Source of the DNA: JACVRW01 sp963837445
Lineage (GTDB): Bacteria > Actinomycetota > Thermoleophilia > Solirubrobacterales > Thermoleophilaceae
DNA: 64,000 nt
Direction: 5' to 3'
Assembly: GCA_963837445.1 (NCBI GenBank)
Contig: CAWINK010000022.1
Location: 434,001-498,000 of the forward strand
The notes beneath the pieces were generated by a model. It did no database searches. It worked only from the letters and a program-made list of their open reading frames with translations, and was not told the origin of the DNA. Below, piece after piece: positions 41,280 to 51,365 of this stretch. The position numbers and the translations under genes are program-made. The stretch's first letter is position 1; each line of letters opens with the position of its first letter.

Positions 41280-42696
41280 CCCCGAGCCCGGGGCAGCGGG
41301 CAATGAACGTCCAGTCCGAGTTGCGCGCGATCTCCCGGAAGCCCGGTGGCCGTCGGAGCGGCAGGGCGCCGGCGATCTCGAACACCTCCGCCACCTCGCG
41401 CCTGGCCGGCGCGATGGAGAGCCCGCGCCGGCCCGGGCCGTCCGGGTCCGTGCGCACGTCGTCGGGCTCGCGATTGCTCAGGAGCGCCAGCGAGGGCGCG
41501 AGCGAGTAGACCGGGGTGACCGCGAAGGGGCAGCGCTCGAGCGCATCCTGCACAACCGCCGTCCCGCCCAGCTCGTGGAAGCTGCGCTGGAGCCGGCTGC
41601 GGTCGTTCAGGGCGCCGGCCGCGTCGTCGATCTCGTCCGCCGTGTCGGGCAGATCCACGGCCACCGCTATGGCGAGCGCCACCGCGAGACCCATCCACGC
41701 GGCGCGCGCGGCTCGCCCGCGCGCAAGCGTGGTCCAGCCCGCCAGCGCCACGGCAGCGAAGAGCGCCAGCATCGCGGCCGGCAGGAACAGGTAGCGCCGT
41801 AGCACCGGCAGGTCGAGCGCACCGAGGAGCAGGAAGCCGCCCAGCCCGATCGCGAGCACCGCGAGTGGGATCACCACCCGCTCGAACGCGAGCAGGACCG
41901 CCAGCGCCAGGCCCGCCAGCCCGACCCAGACAACCGGCTCGCCGACGACGTTCTCGATGTACGCCGGCGTTAGGTCGATGGCGGTCTCGAGACCCTGAGG
42001 CCGCCCCAGCCTGGTGGCCAGGCCTTGGGTCCGGTTCATCGAGAAGAACGGGTCCCCGGTGATGAGGAGGTCGGCGAGAGCCCACGTGACCGGAGCCGAG
42101 AGCCCAAGCGCCGCGGCTCGCAGGCGGTCGGCTCCCTCCCTCGCGGGCCAGAGCCAGACGAGGTAGGCCAGGCTCAGTGCCCACGCCTCGGGACGGAGCA
42201 ATCCGGCCACCGCGAGCAGGGCGAGCACCGGCAGGCCCGCCCGGGGGCGCCGAGCCTCGAGCGTCGCGGCGAGTAGCACGGCCGCCAGGAACGGCACGTC
42301 CACGGAGGAGTGGAGATGCAGCTCCACGACGAACGGCCGCGTGAGCAGGATCAGGGCGAACACGGCCCCGACTGCCGCCGAGAAGAGCTCGCGGCCGAGC
42401 GCGAAGGCCGCCGCGGCCATGGATGCCGTGAGCATTAGCCAGATCAGCACCGTGGCGTCGAGCACCGCGACCGGGCCGAGCGGCCCGAGCACCAGGCCGA
42501 GCAGGTTCGCGAGCGGATGCGGCGTCGGCCCGTGCGGGCCCACGAACTGGGGCGTCCGCCCGAACGCCAGATCCTCTCCCCAGCGGAGGGCGAAGAGGGT
42601 GTCGTAGCCCACGTATCCGCGGCCGTACACGAGCCAGAGCAGGAGGGCGAGCGCCGCGAGCGCCAGCACGGGCAGCCGGCGCCGCCCCGCGGCCAT
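41251..42696 (-). CDS. Polytopic membrane protein, GT-C glycosyltransferase-like
   Basis: 481 aa with about ten hydrophobic segments and a C-terminal ~130-residue soluble domain. Near the N-terminus GYDTLFALRWGEDL has an acidic residue in the first external loop, like the DxD/DE region of GT-C enzymes that use polyprenyl-phosphate sugars, but I see no decisive signature. Starts 2 bases downstream of the CaiB-type gene, so it is the last gene of the long - strand operon, though its link to acyl-CoA metabolism is unclear. Confidence 0.7.
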   Translation of the reverse strand: MAAGRRRLPVLALAALALLLWLVYGRGYVGYDTLFALRWGEDLAFGRTPQFVGPHGPTPHPLANLLGLVLGPLGPVAVLDATVLIWLMLTASMAAAAFALGRELFSAAVGAVFALILLTRPFVVELHLHSSVDVPFLAAVLLAATLEARRPRAGLPVLALLAVAGLLRPEAWALSLAYLVWLWPAREGADRLRAAALGLSAPVTWALADLLITGDPFFSMNRTQGLATRLGRPQGLETAIDLTPAYIENVVGEPVVWVGLAGLALAVLLAFERVVIPLAVLAIGLGGFLLLGALDLPVLRRYLFLPAAMLALFAAVALAGWTTLARGRAARAAWMGLAVALAIAVAVDLPDTADEIDDAAGALNDRSRLQRSFHELGGTAVVQDALERCPFAVTPVYSLAPSLALLSNREPDDVRTDPDGPGRRGLSIAPARREVAEVFEIAGALPLRRPPGFREIARNSDWTFIARCPGLGASAGASPSP

Positions 42697-42698
42697 CG

Positions 42699-43918
<1,220 letters not shown>

Positions 43919-43922
<4 letters not shown>

Positions 43923-44779
43923 ACGCCGAGCAGCTCGCGCGCCTCCGCGACGGTCGCGGCCCGCCGGCCGGCGTTCTCCACGATTTCGCGTGCCTTCCCG
44001 ATCAGGTCGCCGTTCGAGCGCGCCATTTCGCCATCGGGCAGGTAGAAGTTGTCCTCGAGCCCCGCCCTCACGTTCCCCCCGAGCGCCACGGCGGCGGCTA
44101 TGAGACGCCACTGGTCCCGGCTGATGCCGATGACCCCCCAGTTGCTCCGCACCTCTGGAATCTGCTCTGCCATGTGCGCGAGGTTCTTGGCACTCGGCCG
44201 GATCCCGCCGGTCACTCCCATCACGCACGACACCTGGAGCGGCTCGGACAGGAGGCCCATGTCGATCAGCGGGTCCAGGTTGGCCACGTGCCCGGAGTCG
44301 AAGCACTCGTGCTCCGGCCTTATGTCGAGCTCGTTCATCACGGTCACGAACTCGATGATCGTGTCGAACGAGTTCTCGAACACCGTCTTGAACACGAAGT
44401 CCTTGCGCTTGGCCGAGTACTTCGCGTAGTTCATCGAGCCCATGTTCAGCGCCGCCACGTCCGGCCGCAGCTCGCGCAGGTACTCGATCCGCTTCTGGAT
44501 CGGGATGCCGATCGCGCCGGTGGAGTAGTTGATGATCACGTCGTCCACGGCGCCGCGGATCGCCTCGGTGATCGCCCGGAAGTCCTCCACCTCGTAGCTC
44601 GGCACGCCATCGGGCGTGCGCGCGTGGATGTGGATCATCGAGCAGCCCTCGTCCACCGCCCGCTTCGCCTCCGCCGCGTACTCCTCGGGCGTGTACGGGA
44701 TCGCCGGGCACTGCTCGCGGTTGGCAACCGCTCCCGAGATCGAGCAGGTGATGATGCAGGGATCCTCGTTGCGGCTCAT
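43919..44779 (-). CDS. BKACE family protein (DUF849; beta-keto acid cleavage enzyme)
   Basis: 286 aa TIM barrel. N-terminal PCIITCSISGAV, metal-binding MIHIHARTPDGVPS, NMGSMNYA, and GGNVRAGLEDNFYLPDGEMA with the conserved Arg-Gly-Glu-Asp. Characterised members condense a beta-keto acid with acetyl-CoA to give acetoacetate and a new CoA ester (for example 3-keto-5-aminohexanoate in lysine fermentation). Neighbouring CoA genes fit such a CoA-ester pathway; the exact substrate is unknown. Confidence 0.9.
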
Positions 44780-45345
44780 CGGCGCAGCTGCTTGATGTCG
44801 AGGCCCGCGGCCGAGTCCTCGATCAGCTGCGCGAGGCGGCGCAGCCGAGTCTCCTCGCGCTTCGCGTCCATGACCAGGTAGATGGCGGTCCTCCGGTACG
44901 AGGGCGGCCGCGAGTCGAAGTACTCGGCGGCGGCGCGGTTCGCGCGCAGACGCTTGTCGTACTCCGGCGGCAGCCCGTTGGCGGCGTCCTCGTACGAGTA
45001 GACGCCCGTCTTGTCGTCCGTGCGCTTCTCGAACGCCGCCAACCCCGCAGGCCGCATCAGCCCGGCCTCGGTGAGCTTCGCCACCTTCTCCACGTTGATC
45101 TTGCTCCAGTTGCTGCCGGGCCGCCGCGGCGTGAAGCGCTGCATGTAGCGGTCCTCGTCGATCGCGTTCGCGCGCGAGTCGATCCAGCCGAAGCAGAGCG
45201 CCTGGTCGACCGCCTCCGACCAGCTCATCGCGCGCTTGCCGGTGTGCTGCTTGTAGAACCCCACGTAGACCTCGTCCGCCGTCTCGTGGTTCTCCTCGAG
45301 CCAGTCGTAGAAGCCCTGGGGCGAGCTGAAGTAGATGGGCTTCAC
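44776..45345 (-). CDS. YdeI/OmpD-associated family protein
   Basis: 189 aa. Signature segments: FYDWLEENHETADEVYVGFY, WSEAVDQALCFGWIDS, RFTPRRPGSNWSKIN and YEDAANGLPPEYDKRL. The family is of unknown biochemical role, linked to stress or antimicrobial-peptide resistance in some bacteria. GTG at 45345 overlaps the carboxylase stop and its own stop overlaps BKACE (4 bases each), so it is embedded in the acyl-CoA operon. Confidence 0.88.
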   Translation of the reverse strand: MKPIYFSSPQGFYDWLEENHETADEVYVGFYKQHTGKRAMSWSEAVDQALCFGWIDSRANAIDEDRYMQRFTPRRPGSNWSKINVEKVAKLTEAGLMRPAGLAAFEKRTDDKTGVYSYEDAANGLPPEYDKRLRANRAAAEYFDSRPPSYRRTAIYLVMDAKREETRLRRLAQLIEDSAAGLDIKQLRR

Positions 45346-46931
45346 ACCGGCATCACGCCGTGCTTCTTCCACGGCCGCTGCACGCGCTTCGTCTCCGCCA
45401 TCTCGAGCGCCCGGATCACTGTCGGGCGCGTCTCGCGCGGGTCGATCACGTCGTCGATAAGTGCGTTGCCCGCGGCGATGTAGGGATCGATCGTCTTGCG
45501 GATTCCCTCGATCATCTCCGCGCGCGTGGCGTCCGGGTCCTCGGCCGCCTCGATCTGCTTGCGGAAGATGATGTTCACCGCGCCCTCCGGCCCCATCACC
45601 GAGATCTCGGCGCTCGGCCAGGCGACGATCAGGTCGGGCTCGTACGCGCGCCCGTTCATCACGTAGTAGCCGGCTCCGTAGGCCTTGCGGATCACCACGG
45701 TGATCTTGGGCACGGTCGCGCGCGAGACGGCGTAGAGCATCTTCGCGCCGTGGCGGATGATGCCCGCCTGCTCGACCTTGGTGCCGACCATGAACCCCGG
45801 CACGTCCATCAGGAACAGCAGCGGGATGCCGTAGGCGTCGCAGAGGTTCACGAAGCGCGCGGCCTTGTCGGCGGAGTCGTTCTCGAGGATGCCGCCCAGG
45901 TGCTTCGGCTGGTTCGCCACGATCCCGACCGGCCGGCCGCCCATGCGCGCGAGGCAGGTGATGATCGTGCGCGCCCAGCGCGGCTTCAGGTCGAACCAGT
46001 CGCCGTCGTCCACGATCCGCTGGATCACGTCGTACATGTCGTAGGGCTTGCGGGGAGAGTCGGGAAGCACGTCGAGGAGCTCGTCGTCCATGCGCTCGAC
46101 CGGGTCCGCCGTCTCGCGCCTCGGCGGCGGCTGCTCGCAGTTCTGCGGGAAGAACGAGAGGTAGCTCCTGATCGCCTCGACGCACTCCTCGTCGGAGCCG
46201 ACCTCCAGGTCGCCGACGCCCGACACCCGCGTGTGGATGCGCGAGCCGCCGAGCTCCTCCTGGGTCACGTCCTCGCCGGTCACGGCCTTCGTGAGATGCG
46301 GCCCCGCGAGCGCCATCGAGCCGCGGCCCTTGACCATCGGGACGAAGTCCGCGAGTCCGGGGATGTACGCGGTGCCGGCCGCGCATGGGCCCATGAGCGC
46401 GGCCACCTGCGGCACGACCCCGCTCATCACCACCTCCTCGCGGAACAGGTGGCCGGAGCCGGCGAACAGGGAGCCCGCAGCCTCCTGGATGCGCGCGCCG
46501 GCCGAGTCGAGCAGCCAGACCATCGGGATGCGCTTCGTGAGCGCGAGCTCGCGCAGGCGCGCGACCTTCAGCTCGCCGGTCATCCCCATCGAGCCGGCCA
46601 TGACCGTGAAGTCGTAGGCGGCCACCGCCACCAGGCGGCCGTCGACCTTTCCGTAGCCGGTGACCACGCCGTCCGCGGGCGCCTCCTTGCCGTCCATCGC
46701 CCGCTGCGCGAAGTGCGGCCGCCCGTGGATGCCCAGCTCCGTGAACGTGCCCTCGTCGATGAGGAGCGCCAGCCGCTCGCGTGCGGTGAGCTTGTCCTGC
46801 TCGTGCTGGCGGGCGATCTTCTCCTCGCCTCCGCCGAGCCTCGCGGCCTCGCGCCGCTCGTGGAGCTCCTCCACGAGCGAGCGCAGCGGCGGGCGCGCCA
46901 CAAGCGTGTCGGCGGCCGCCCGCTCGGTCAC
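45342..46931 (-). CDS. Acyl-CoA carboxylase carboxyltransferase (beta) subunit, PccB-like
   Basis: 529 aa. Two crotonase-like halves: HEQDKLTARERLALLIDEGT, GSMGMTGELK, and DSAGARIQEAAGSLFAGSG; later DVPGFMVGTKVEQAGIIRHG and KAYGAGYYVMNGRAYEPDL. Transfers carboxyl from biotin to propionyl-, acetyl- or another acyl-CoA. No biotin-carrying alpha subunit is present nearby; in actinobacteria it is often encoded elsewhere. GTG start at 46931, coupled to the arginase-like gene upstream. Confidence 0.9.
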   Translation of the reverse strand: MTERAAADTLVARPPLRSLVEELHERREAARLGGGEEKIARQHEQDKLTARERLALLIDEGTFTELGIHGRPHFAQRAMDGKEAPADGVVTGYGKVDGRLVAVAAYDFTVMAGSMGMTGELKVARLRELALTKRIPMVWLLDSAGARIQEAAGSLFAGSGHLFREEVVMSGVVPQVAALMGPCAAGTAYIPGLADFVPMVKGRGSMALAGPHLTKAVTGEDVTQEELGGSRIHTRVSGVGDLEVGSDEECVEAIRSYLSFFPQNCEQPPPRRETADPVERMDDELLDVLPDSPRKPYDMYDVIQRIVDDGDWFDLKPRWARTIITCLARMGGRPVGIVANQPKHLGGILENDSADKAARFVNLCDAYGIPLLFLMDVPGFMVGTKVEQAGIIRHGAKMLYAVSRATVPKITVVIRKAYGAGYYVMNGRAYEPDLIVAWPSAEISVMGPEGAVNIIFRKQIEAAEDPDATRAEMIEGIRKTIDPYIAAGNALIDDVIDPRETRPTVIRALEMAETKRVQRPWKKHGVMPV

Positions 46932-47758
46932 GTCTCGCCCCCCAGGTGGTCGAGGAACGGCTCCAGCACGTGCATCGCCGTCTCCGTCGCCGCGATCTGC
47001 TCCTCCTCGTGATCGGGCGCCTCGAAGGCCGTGACCTCGAGCCCCACCAGCTCGCTGTCCTCAAGCACCGAGTCGAGCAGGTCGTAGAGCTTGTCGGGGT
47101 GGAGGCCGCCCGGCGCGGGCACCGCGGCGGGGAAGTGCTCGGGGTCAAGCACGTCGAGGTCGAGGTGCACGAACACCGGCGAACCGTCGAGGGCGTTCTT
47201 GGCGGCCACGAGCGTCTCGACCGTGCTCGCCCCGATCACGGTGGCGGGGCTCTGCTCGAGCAGCATGCGCTCGCCCGGGTCGAGGTCGCGCACGCCCGCG
47301 AGCACCACGCGCTCGGCGGGCATGGCCTCGCCGAGGCCGGCGTCCCACTCGCCCGTGGCTGCCGCCAGGCACATGCCGCCGAGGTAGCCGCTGCCTGAGG
47401 TGCCGGGCGTGTTGTAGTCGCCGTGCGCGTCGAGCCAGAGGACGCGGGCGTCGGGCCGGTTGCGGCTCACTGCCGGCAGGGTCGTCACCGACACGGCGCA
47501 GTCCGCCGCCAGCAGCACCGGCGTGTCGCCCGCGGCCAGCGCGTCGTCGATCTGGCCGCCTGCTTCGAGCAGGCAGCCGCGCGACTCGCGCAGGTCGTCC
47601 TCGTAACGGGTCTCCTGGACCTCGCCACCGCTGCCGATGTAGCGCGGCTCGACGCCGAGCGCGTGCGCCACAAGCGGCGCGAGGATCTCCACACCGCGCG
47701 GCGCGCCCGGGAAGCGGTCGGCGGTGCGGCAGCGCAGGGCTACGAGTGAGACGGCCAC
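46928..47758 (-). CDS. Arginase/agmatinase (ureohydrolase) family protein with Cys at the first metal site
   Basis: 276 aa. Metal-binding LWLDAHGDYNTP (DxHxD) and HLDLDVLDP (DxD) are intact. At the first metal site, where most members have GGDHS, this protein has AADCAVS, so the histidine is a cysteine. Some other actinobacterial family members carry a related GGDC form; metal content and substrate are uncertain. GTG start 4 bases after the ECH stop. In this operon it could hydrolyse a guanidino or amidino compound feeding the CoA pathway. Confidence 0.82.
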   Translation of the reverse strand: MAVSLVALRCRTADRFPGAPRGVEILAPLVAHALGVEPRYIGSGGEVQETRYEDDLRESRGCLLEAGGQIDDALAAGDTPVLLAADCAVSVTTLPAVSRNRPDARVLWLDAHGDYNTPGTSGSGYLGGMCLAAATGEWDAGLGEAMPAERVVLAGVRDLDPGERMLLEQSPATVIGASTVETLVAAKNALDGSPVFVHLDLDVLDPEHFPAAVPAPGGLHPDKLYDLLDSVLEDSELVGLEVTAFEAPDHEEEQIAATETAMHVLEPFLDHLGGET

Positions 47759-47762
47759 GCGC

Positions 47763-48548
47763 TCAGCGCCCCGTCCACTGCGGCGCGCGCTTCTCGAAGA
47801 ACGCCTTCACGCCCTCCTGGATGTCCTCGGTCGTGAACGCAAGCGAGAGCTGGGAGCGCAGGAAGTCGAGCGCGTCCTCGAAGGGCATGTCGAGCTGGCG
47901 GTACATCGCATCCTTGCCCAGCTTCATCATCACCGGCGACTTCGAGGCCAGCTTCACGGCCCACTCGTCCACCGCGGCCCCGAAGTCCGCGTCCGCGACC
48001 ACGCGGTTCACGATGCCCGCCTCGCGCGCCTCCTCCGCCGACATGCGCTCTCCGAGCAGGAGCATCTCGTTCGCCTTCTTGCGCGGCACGTTGCGGTAGA
48101 TGAGCGACATGATCATGAAGGGGAAGACGCCCACGTCGATCTCGGGCGTGCCGAAGGTGGCGCTCTCCTTCGCGATGATCAGGTCGCACGCGAGCGCCAC
48201 GCCGAGCGCGCCCGCCAGCACATGGCCATTGGCGGCGCAGATGGTCGGCTTGCCGAGCTGCATGATCGTCCGGAAGAGGCGCGGGAAGCGCTCTGTGCCG
48301 AAGTGCTTGTGCACGATCGGGACATCCGCCGCGAACTGGTCGAGGCTGCCGCCGGCGGAGAAGACCTTCTCGTGCGTCGAGGTCAGCACGACGCAGCGCA
48401 CGCCGTCGTCGTGGCCCGCCAGCTCGAGCGCCCCGGTCAGGTCCGTGAGGAGCTGGTTCGAGAGCGCGTTGCGCGTGTCGGGTTGGTCGAGTGCGACGGT
48501 GGCGACGCCGTCGTCGCGCACGTCGTAGCGGACGGTCTCCAGGGGCAC
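47763..48548 (-). CDS. Enoyl-CoA hydratase/isomerase family protein
   Basis: 261 aa crotonase. GTG start. Oxyanion-hole segments FSAGGSLDQF and ANGHVLAGALGVALACD; catalytic glutamate in FGTPEIDVGVFP. The first catalytic glutamate of classical hydratases is alanine here (AGALG), so isomerase or other chemistry is possible. First gene of the seven-gene - strand operon ending at 41251, likely acting on an acyl-CoA shared with CaiB and PccB. Divergent from the usp gene, 50 bases between starts. Confidence 0.88.
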   Translation of the reverse strand: MPLETVRYDVRDDGVATVALDQPDTRNALSNQLLTDLTGALELAGHDDGVRCVVLTSTHEKVFSAGGSLDQFAADVPIVHKHFGTERFPRLFRTIMQLGKPTICAANGHVLAGALGVALACDLIIAKESATFGTPEIDVGVFPFMIMSLIYRNVPRKKANEMLLLGERMSAEEAREAGIVNRVVADADFGAAVDEWAVKLASKSPVMMKLGKDAMYRQLDMPFEDALDFLRSQLSLAFTTEDIQEGVKAFFEKRAPQWTGR

Positions 48549-48598
48549 GGGGTCGAGTTGTACTACCTTCCACGGGCTCGCAACTCAGGGAGGACAGC

Positions 48599-49021
48599 AT
48601 GTACAGCTCGATCGTCGTCGGCACCGACGGCTCACCCACCGCCGAGATCGCCCTCGGCAAGGGGATCGAGCTCGCCCGGCTCACCGGTGCGACGCTCCAC
48701 GTGGTTTCCGCATACGAGCCTGCGCCCGCGCGGGTCACAGGCGGCGCGCCGGCCGGGGAGTTCGCCGCGCAGCCCGACTTCAAGGCGGACGCTGTTCTTC
48801 AGCGGGCGCTCGACCGGAGCGGCAAGGACATCGAGGTGCAGCAGCACGCGCCGAAGGGCTCAGCCGCGGACGCGCTCGTGGCCATCGCGACGGAGCAAGG
48901 AGCCGACCTGCTCGTGATCGGTAGCGTCGGTATGCAGGGCGCGCGGCGGGTCCTCGGGAGCGTGGCGAACAAGGTCTCGCACCAGGCGCCCTGCGACGTC
49001 CTCATCGTCCAGACGCGCTGA
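48599..49021 (+). CDS. Universal stress protein (UspA family)
   Basis: 140 aa. VVGTDGSPTAEIALGKGIEL at the N-terminus and the ATP-binding loop GSVGMQGARRVLGSVANKV at the C-terminus. A clear ribosome-binding site (AGGGAGGA, 48587-48594) sets the ATG at 48599. Binds ATP and responds to stress or starvation in the cytosol. Its last 20 bases overlap the convergent alkyltransferase-like gene. Confidence 0.92.
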   Translation: MYSSIVVGTDGSPTAEIALGKGIELARLTGATLHVVSAYEPAPARVTGGAPAGEFAAQPDFKADAVLQRALDRSGKDIEVQQHAPKGSAADALVAIATEQGADLLVIGSVGMQGARRVLGSVANKVSHQAPCDVLIVQTR

Positions 49022-49286
49022 CCGGGACCCACGCCTCGCGCATGTCGACCCGCTCGCCGCGGAACGGCACGCCCTCGGCCACGAGCAGGCGGCGCTGGCG
49101 CTCGCCCTTCGCAAGCGAGCCGTCCGCCCGTACGATCCGCTGCCACGGAACGTTTTCGTCGGTCGCGGAGAGCACCGCGCCCGCGAAGCGTGGCGCTCCG
49201 GGCGTCAGGTCGCCGTAGGTCGTGACGCGGCCCTCGGGGACCGAGCGCACGCGACGCAGGACCTCGGCGGCGCGCTGCTCGTTCAC
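49002..49286 (-). CDS. Alkyltransferase-like protein (ATL, MGMT family without active-site Cys)
   Basis: 94 aa. MGMT DNA-binding domain: VPEGRVTTYGDL, then NVPWQRIVRADGSLAKG. The usual active site PCHR reads PWQR, so methyl transfer is impossible; ATL proteins instead flag O6-alkylguanine for nucleotide excision repair. Arginine-finger region and REAWVPV follow. GTG at 49286, overlapping the SDR stop by 4 bases. A plausible partner of the AlkA-type glycosylase at 24630 in alkylation defence, though unlinked. Confidence 0.85.
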   Translation of the reverse strand: MNEQRAAEVLRRVRSVPEGRVTTYGDLTPGAPRFAGAVLSATDENVPWQRIVRADGSLAKGERQRRLLVAEGVPFRGERVDMREAWVPVSASGR

Positions 49287-49921
49287 AGCGCGCGGATGGC
49301 CTCGTCGACCGGCGTGTCGCCCGACACCAGCTCGAAGGTCTGGCCGACCGTGCTGGGCGTCTCAAGGACGGCCAGCACCGTGGCGGCCACGTCCTCGCGC
49401 GGAACCTCGCCTCGCTCGAGGTCCGTGCCGATCTTGACGAGCCCCGTTCCCGGATCGTCGGTGAGCCCGCCCGGACGCACGATCGTGTAGCTCAGGCCGC
49501 TCTCGAGCAGCGCCCTGTCGGCGTCCGCCTTCGCCTCGTAGTAGGGGCGCATCTGCTCCGACCACTCGTGGGGACGGTCGACGCTGATCGCGCTGACCAT
49601 GACGTAGCGCGCGCTGCCGTTCGACCTCGCCGCGTCGATCAGCTTCACCGCGCCGCCGTAGTCGACCGTGCGCTTGCGCTCCGGCCCGCTTCCGGGTCCC
49701 GCGCCGGCGGCGAACACAACGGCGTCGGCGCCCTCGCAGCAGGCCGAGATGTCGTCGAGCGCCTCGATGTCGCAGAGCACCGGCTCGGCGCCGAGCTCCT
49801 CGAGCTCGCGCGCGTGATCGGGGTTTCGGATCAGCCCGCGGGCGCGGTGGCCGCGCTCCGCGAGGAGGCGCAGGAGCTGCAGGCCCACCTTGCCGTGCCC
49901 ACCGGCCACCACGACGTCCAT
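49283..49921 (-). CDS. NAD(P)-binding atypical SDR (NmrA/YwnB-like)
   Basis: 212 aa. Rossmann motif MDVVVAGGHGKVGLQLLRLL, arginine at RGLIRNP suggesting NADP, VVFAAGAGPGSG, MVSAISVDRPHEW and YEAKADADRALLESGLSYTI. These short atypical SDRs include flavin reductases and redox sensors. No YxxxK in canonical form (YYEAKAD is close). Coupled to the ATL gene downstream; 18 bases after the flavoprotein stop. Confidence 0.85.
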   Translation of the reverse strand: MDVVVAGGHGKVGLQLLRLLAERGHRARGLIRNPDHARELEELGAEPVLCDIEALDDISACCEGADAVVFAAGAGPGSGPERKRTVDYGGAVKLIDAARSNGSARYVMVSAISVDRPHEWSEQMRPYYEAKADADRALLESGLSYTIVRPGGLTDDPGTGLVKIGTDLERGEVPREDVAATVLAVLETPSTVGQTFELVSGDTPVDEAIRAL

Positions 49922-49939
49922 GACCTGGATCGTACGCCG

Positions 49940-51343
49940 CTAGCTGCGCGGCGGCCCGCCGCACGGGCCGGCGATCCCGAGCGCTTCGAGCAGGTACAGC
50001 CAGACCTCGCTGCGCGTCGGGAAGGCGGGGACGGCGTGGAAGAGCCGGTCGAGCGGCACCTCGCCGACCACGGCGATCGTGGCCGCGTGCAGGAAGTCGG
50101 CGACCTCTGGGCCGGTGAACGTGGCGCCCACGATCACGTTCCTGTCGTCGTCCACCACCAGCCGCGAGGTTCCGCGACTGGAGTCGCGCCCGTAGAAGCT
50201 CGCCCCGGCGTTGCCCTGGGTCGGCACGTCCACGGCACGCACGTTCAGCCCATCCTGCTGGGCGGCGTCGAGCGTGTAGCCCACGGCGGCCACGTGCGGA
50301 TCCGTGAAGATCACCCGCGGCGAGAGCGAGCCGCGGGCGGTGGTGGGGAGGCACGCGCTCCGGCCCTCGAGGATCACGTCGGCGGCGATGCGGGCCTGGT
50401 ACTTGCCCATGTGCGTGAGCAGCGCGCGGCCGTTCACGTCCCCGATCGCGTACAGCCAGTCCTCGGCGCGCATCGCGTCATCCACCTCGATCGGCTTGCC
50501 CGGCTCGCGGCCGATCGTCTCCACACCGATGTCGGTGGTGTTGAACTCGCGTCCGATGGCCACGAGCAGCTGGTCGGCGCGCAGCGGGCCGCCCGAGTCG
50601 AGCTCGATGGTCACCTCTCCGTTCTCCGCGCGCACCGCCGTGGCGCTCGTGCCGAGCTGGATCTCCACCCCGTTCTCGCGCAGCGACTGCTCCACGTCCT
50701 CGCTCGCGAACTGCTCCTCGCGCGGGATCAGGCGGTCGCCGCGCTCAACCAGCGAGACGTTGGAGCCGAGCGAGCTGAACGCCTGGGCCATCTCCACCCC
50801 CACCACGCCTCCGCCGAGGATCGCGAGCCGCTCGGGGACCTTCTCCGTCGTGGTGACCTCGCGGTTCGTCCAGGGCTCGGCCTCCCGAAGGCCGTCTATC
50901 GGCGGGATCAGAGGTGAGGTGCCGGTGGCCAGGACCACGGCGCGGCGGGCCACGAGCGTCTCGTCCCCCACGCTCACCCTGCGCTCGCCGTCGAGGCGAC
51001 CGGCGCCGCGCACGACCGTCACGCCGCGATCCTCGAGCCAGGGCACCATGTGCGAGTCGTCGAGCCCGTGGATGATCTCGTCGCGGCGCTTCAGCACGGC
51101 GTCCACGTCGAGGTCGCCGCTCACCGCCTCGCGCACGCCGGGGATGCGGCGCACCTCGGCGAGCAGCTCGCCCGGACGCAGCAGCCCCTTCGACGGCATG
51201 CACGCGTAGAACGAGCACTCACCGCCGATCAGGTGAGGCTCCACGATCGCCACGTAGAGGCCGGCCTCGCCCAGGCGGCCGGCGCAGACCTCGCCCGCCG
51301 GTCCGGCCCCCAGAACCACCACATCGAATTCGCGCTCGCCCAT
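49940..51343 (-). CDS. Pyridine nucleotide-disulfide oxidoreductase (dihydrolipoamide-dehydrogenase/MerA type)
   Basis: 467 aa. FAD motif VVVLGAGPAGEVCAGRL, redox-active disulfide GGECSFYACMPSK (C-x4-C, a variant of GGTCLNVGCIPSK common in actinobacterial relatives), NAD motif AILGGGVVGVEMAQAFSSLG, YAIGDVNG, and a C-terminal dimer domain (HAVPAFPTRSEVW) with the partner-site His and Glu. It could be a mycothione-, lipoamide- or other disulfide reductase; the substrate is not fixed. ATG at 51343, 22 bases from the divergent acyl-CoA dehydrogenase start. Confidence 0.88.
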   Translation of the reverse strand: MGEREFDVVVLGAGPAGEVCAGRLGEAGLYVAIVEPHLIGGECSFYACMPSKGLLRPGELLAEVRRIPGVREAVSGDLDVDAVLKRRDEIIHGLDDSHMVPWLEDRGVTVVRGAGRLDGERRVSVGDETLVARRAVVLATGTSPLIPPIDGLREAEPWTNREVTTTEKVPERLAILGGGVVGVEMAQAFSSLGSNVSLVERGDRLIPREEQFASEDVEQSLRENGVEIQLGTSATAVRAENGEVTIELDSGGPLRADQLLVAIGREFNTTDIGVETIGREPGKPIEVDDAMRAEDWLYAIGDVNGRALLTHMGKYQARIAADVILEGRSACLPTTARGSLSPRVIFTDPHVAAVGYTLDAAQQDGLNVRAVDVPTQGNAGASFYGRDSSRGTSRLVVDDDRNVIVGATFTGPEVADFLHAATIAVVGEVPLDRLFHAVPAFPTRSEVWLYLLEALGIAGPCGGPPRS

Positions 51344-51365
51344 GTCAGCACGGTACTTTGCCTGC

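Noticed and set aside
49568..50917. 449-codon + strand frame
   Set aside because: Antisense to the disulfide oxidoreductase and SDR genes, both with full motif sets.
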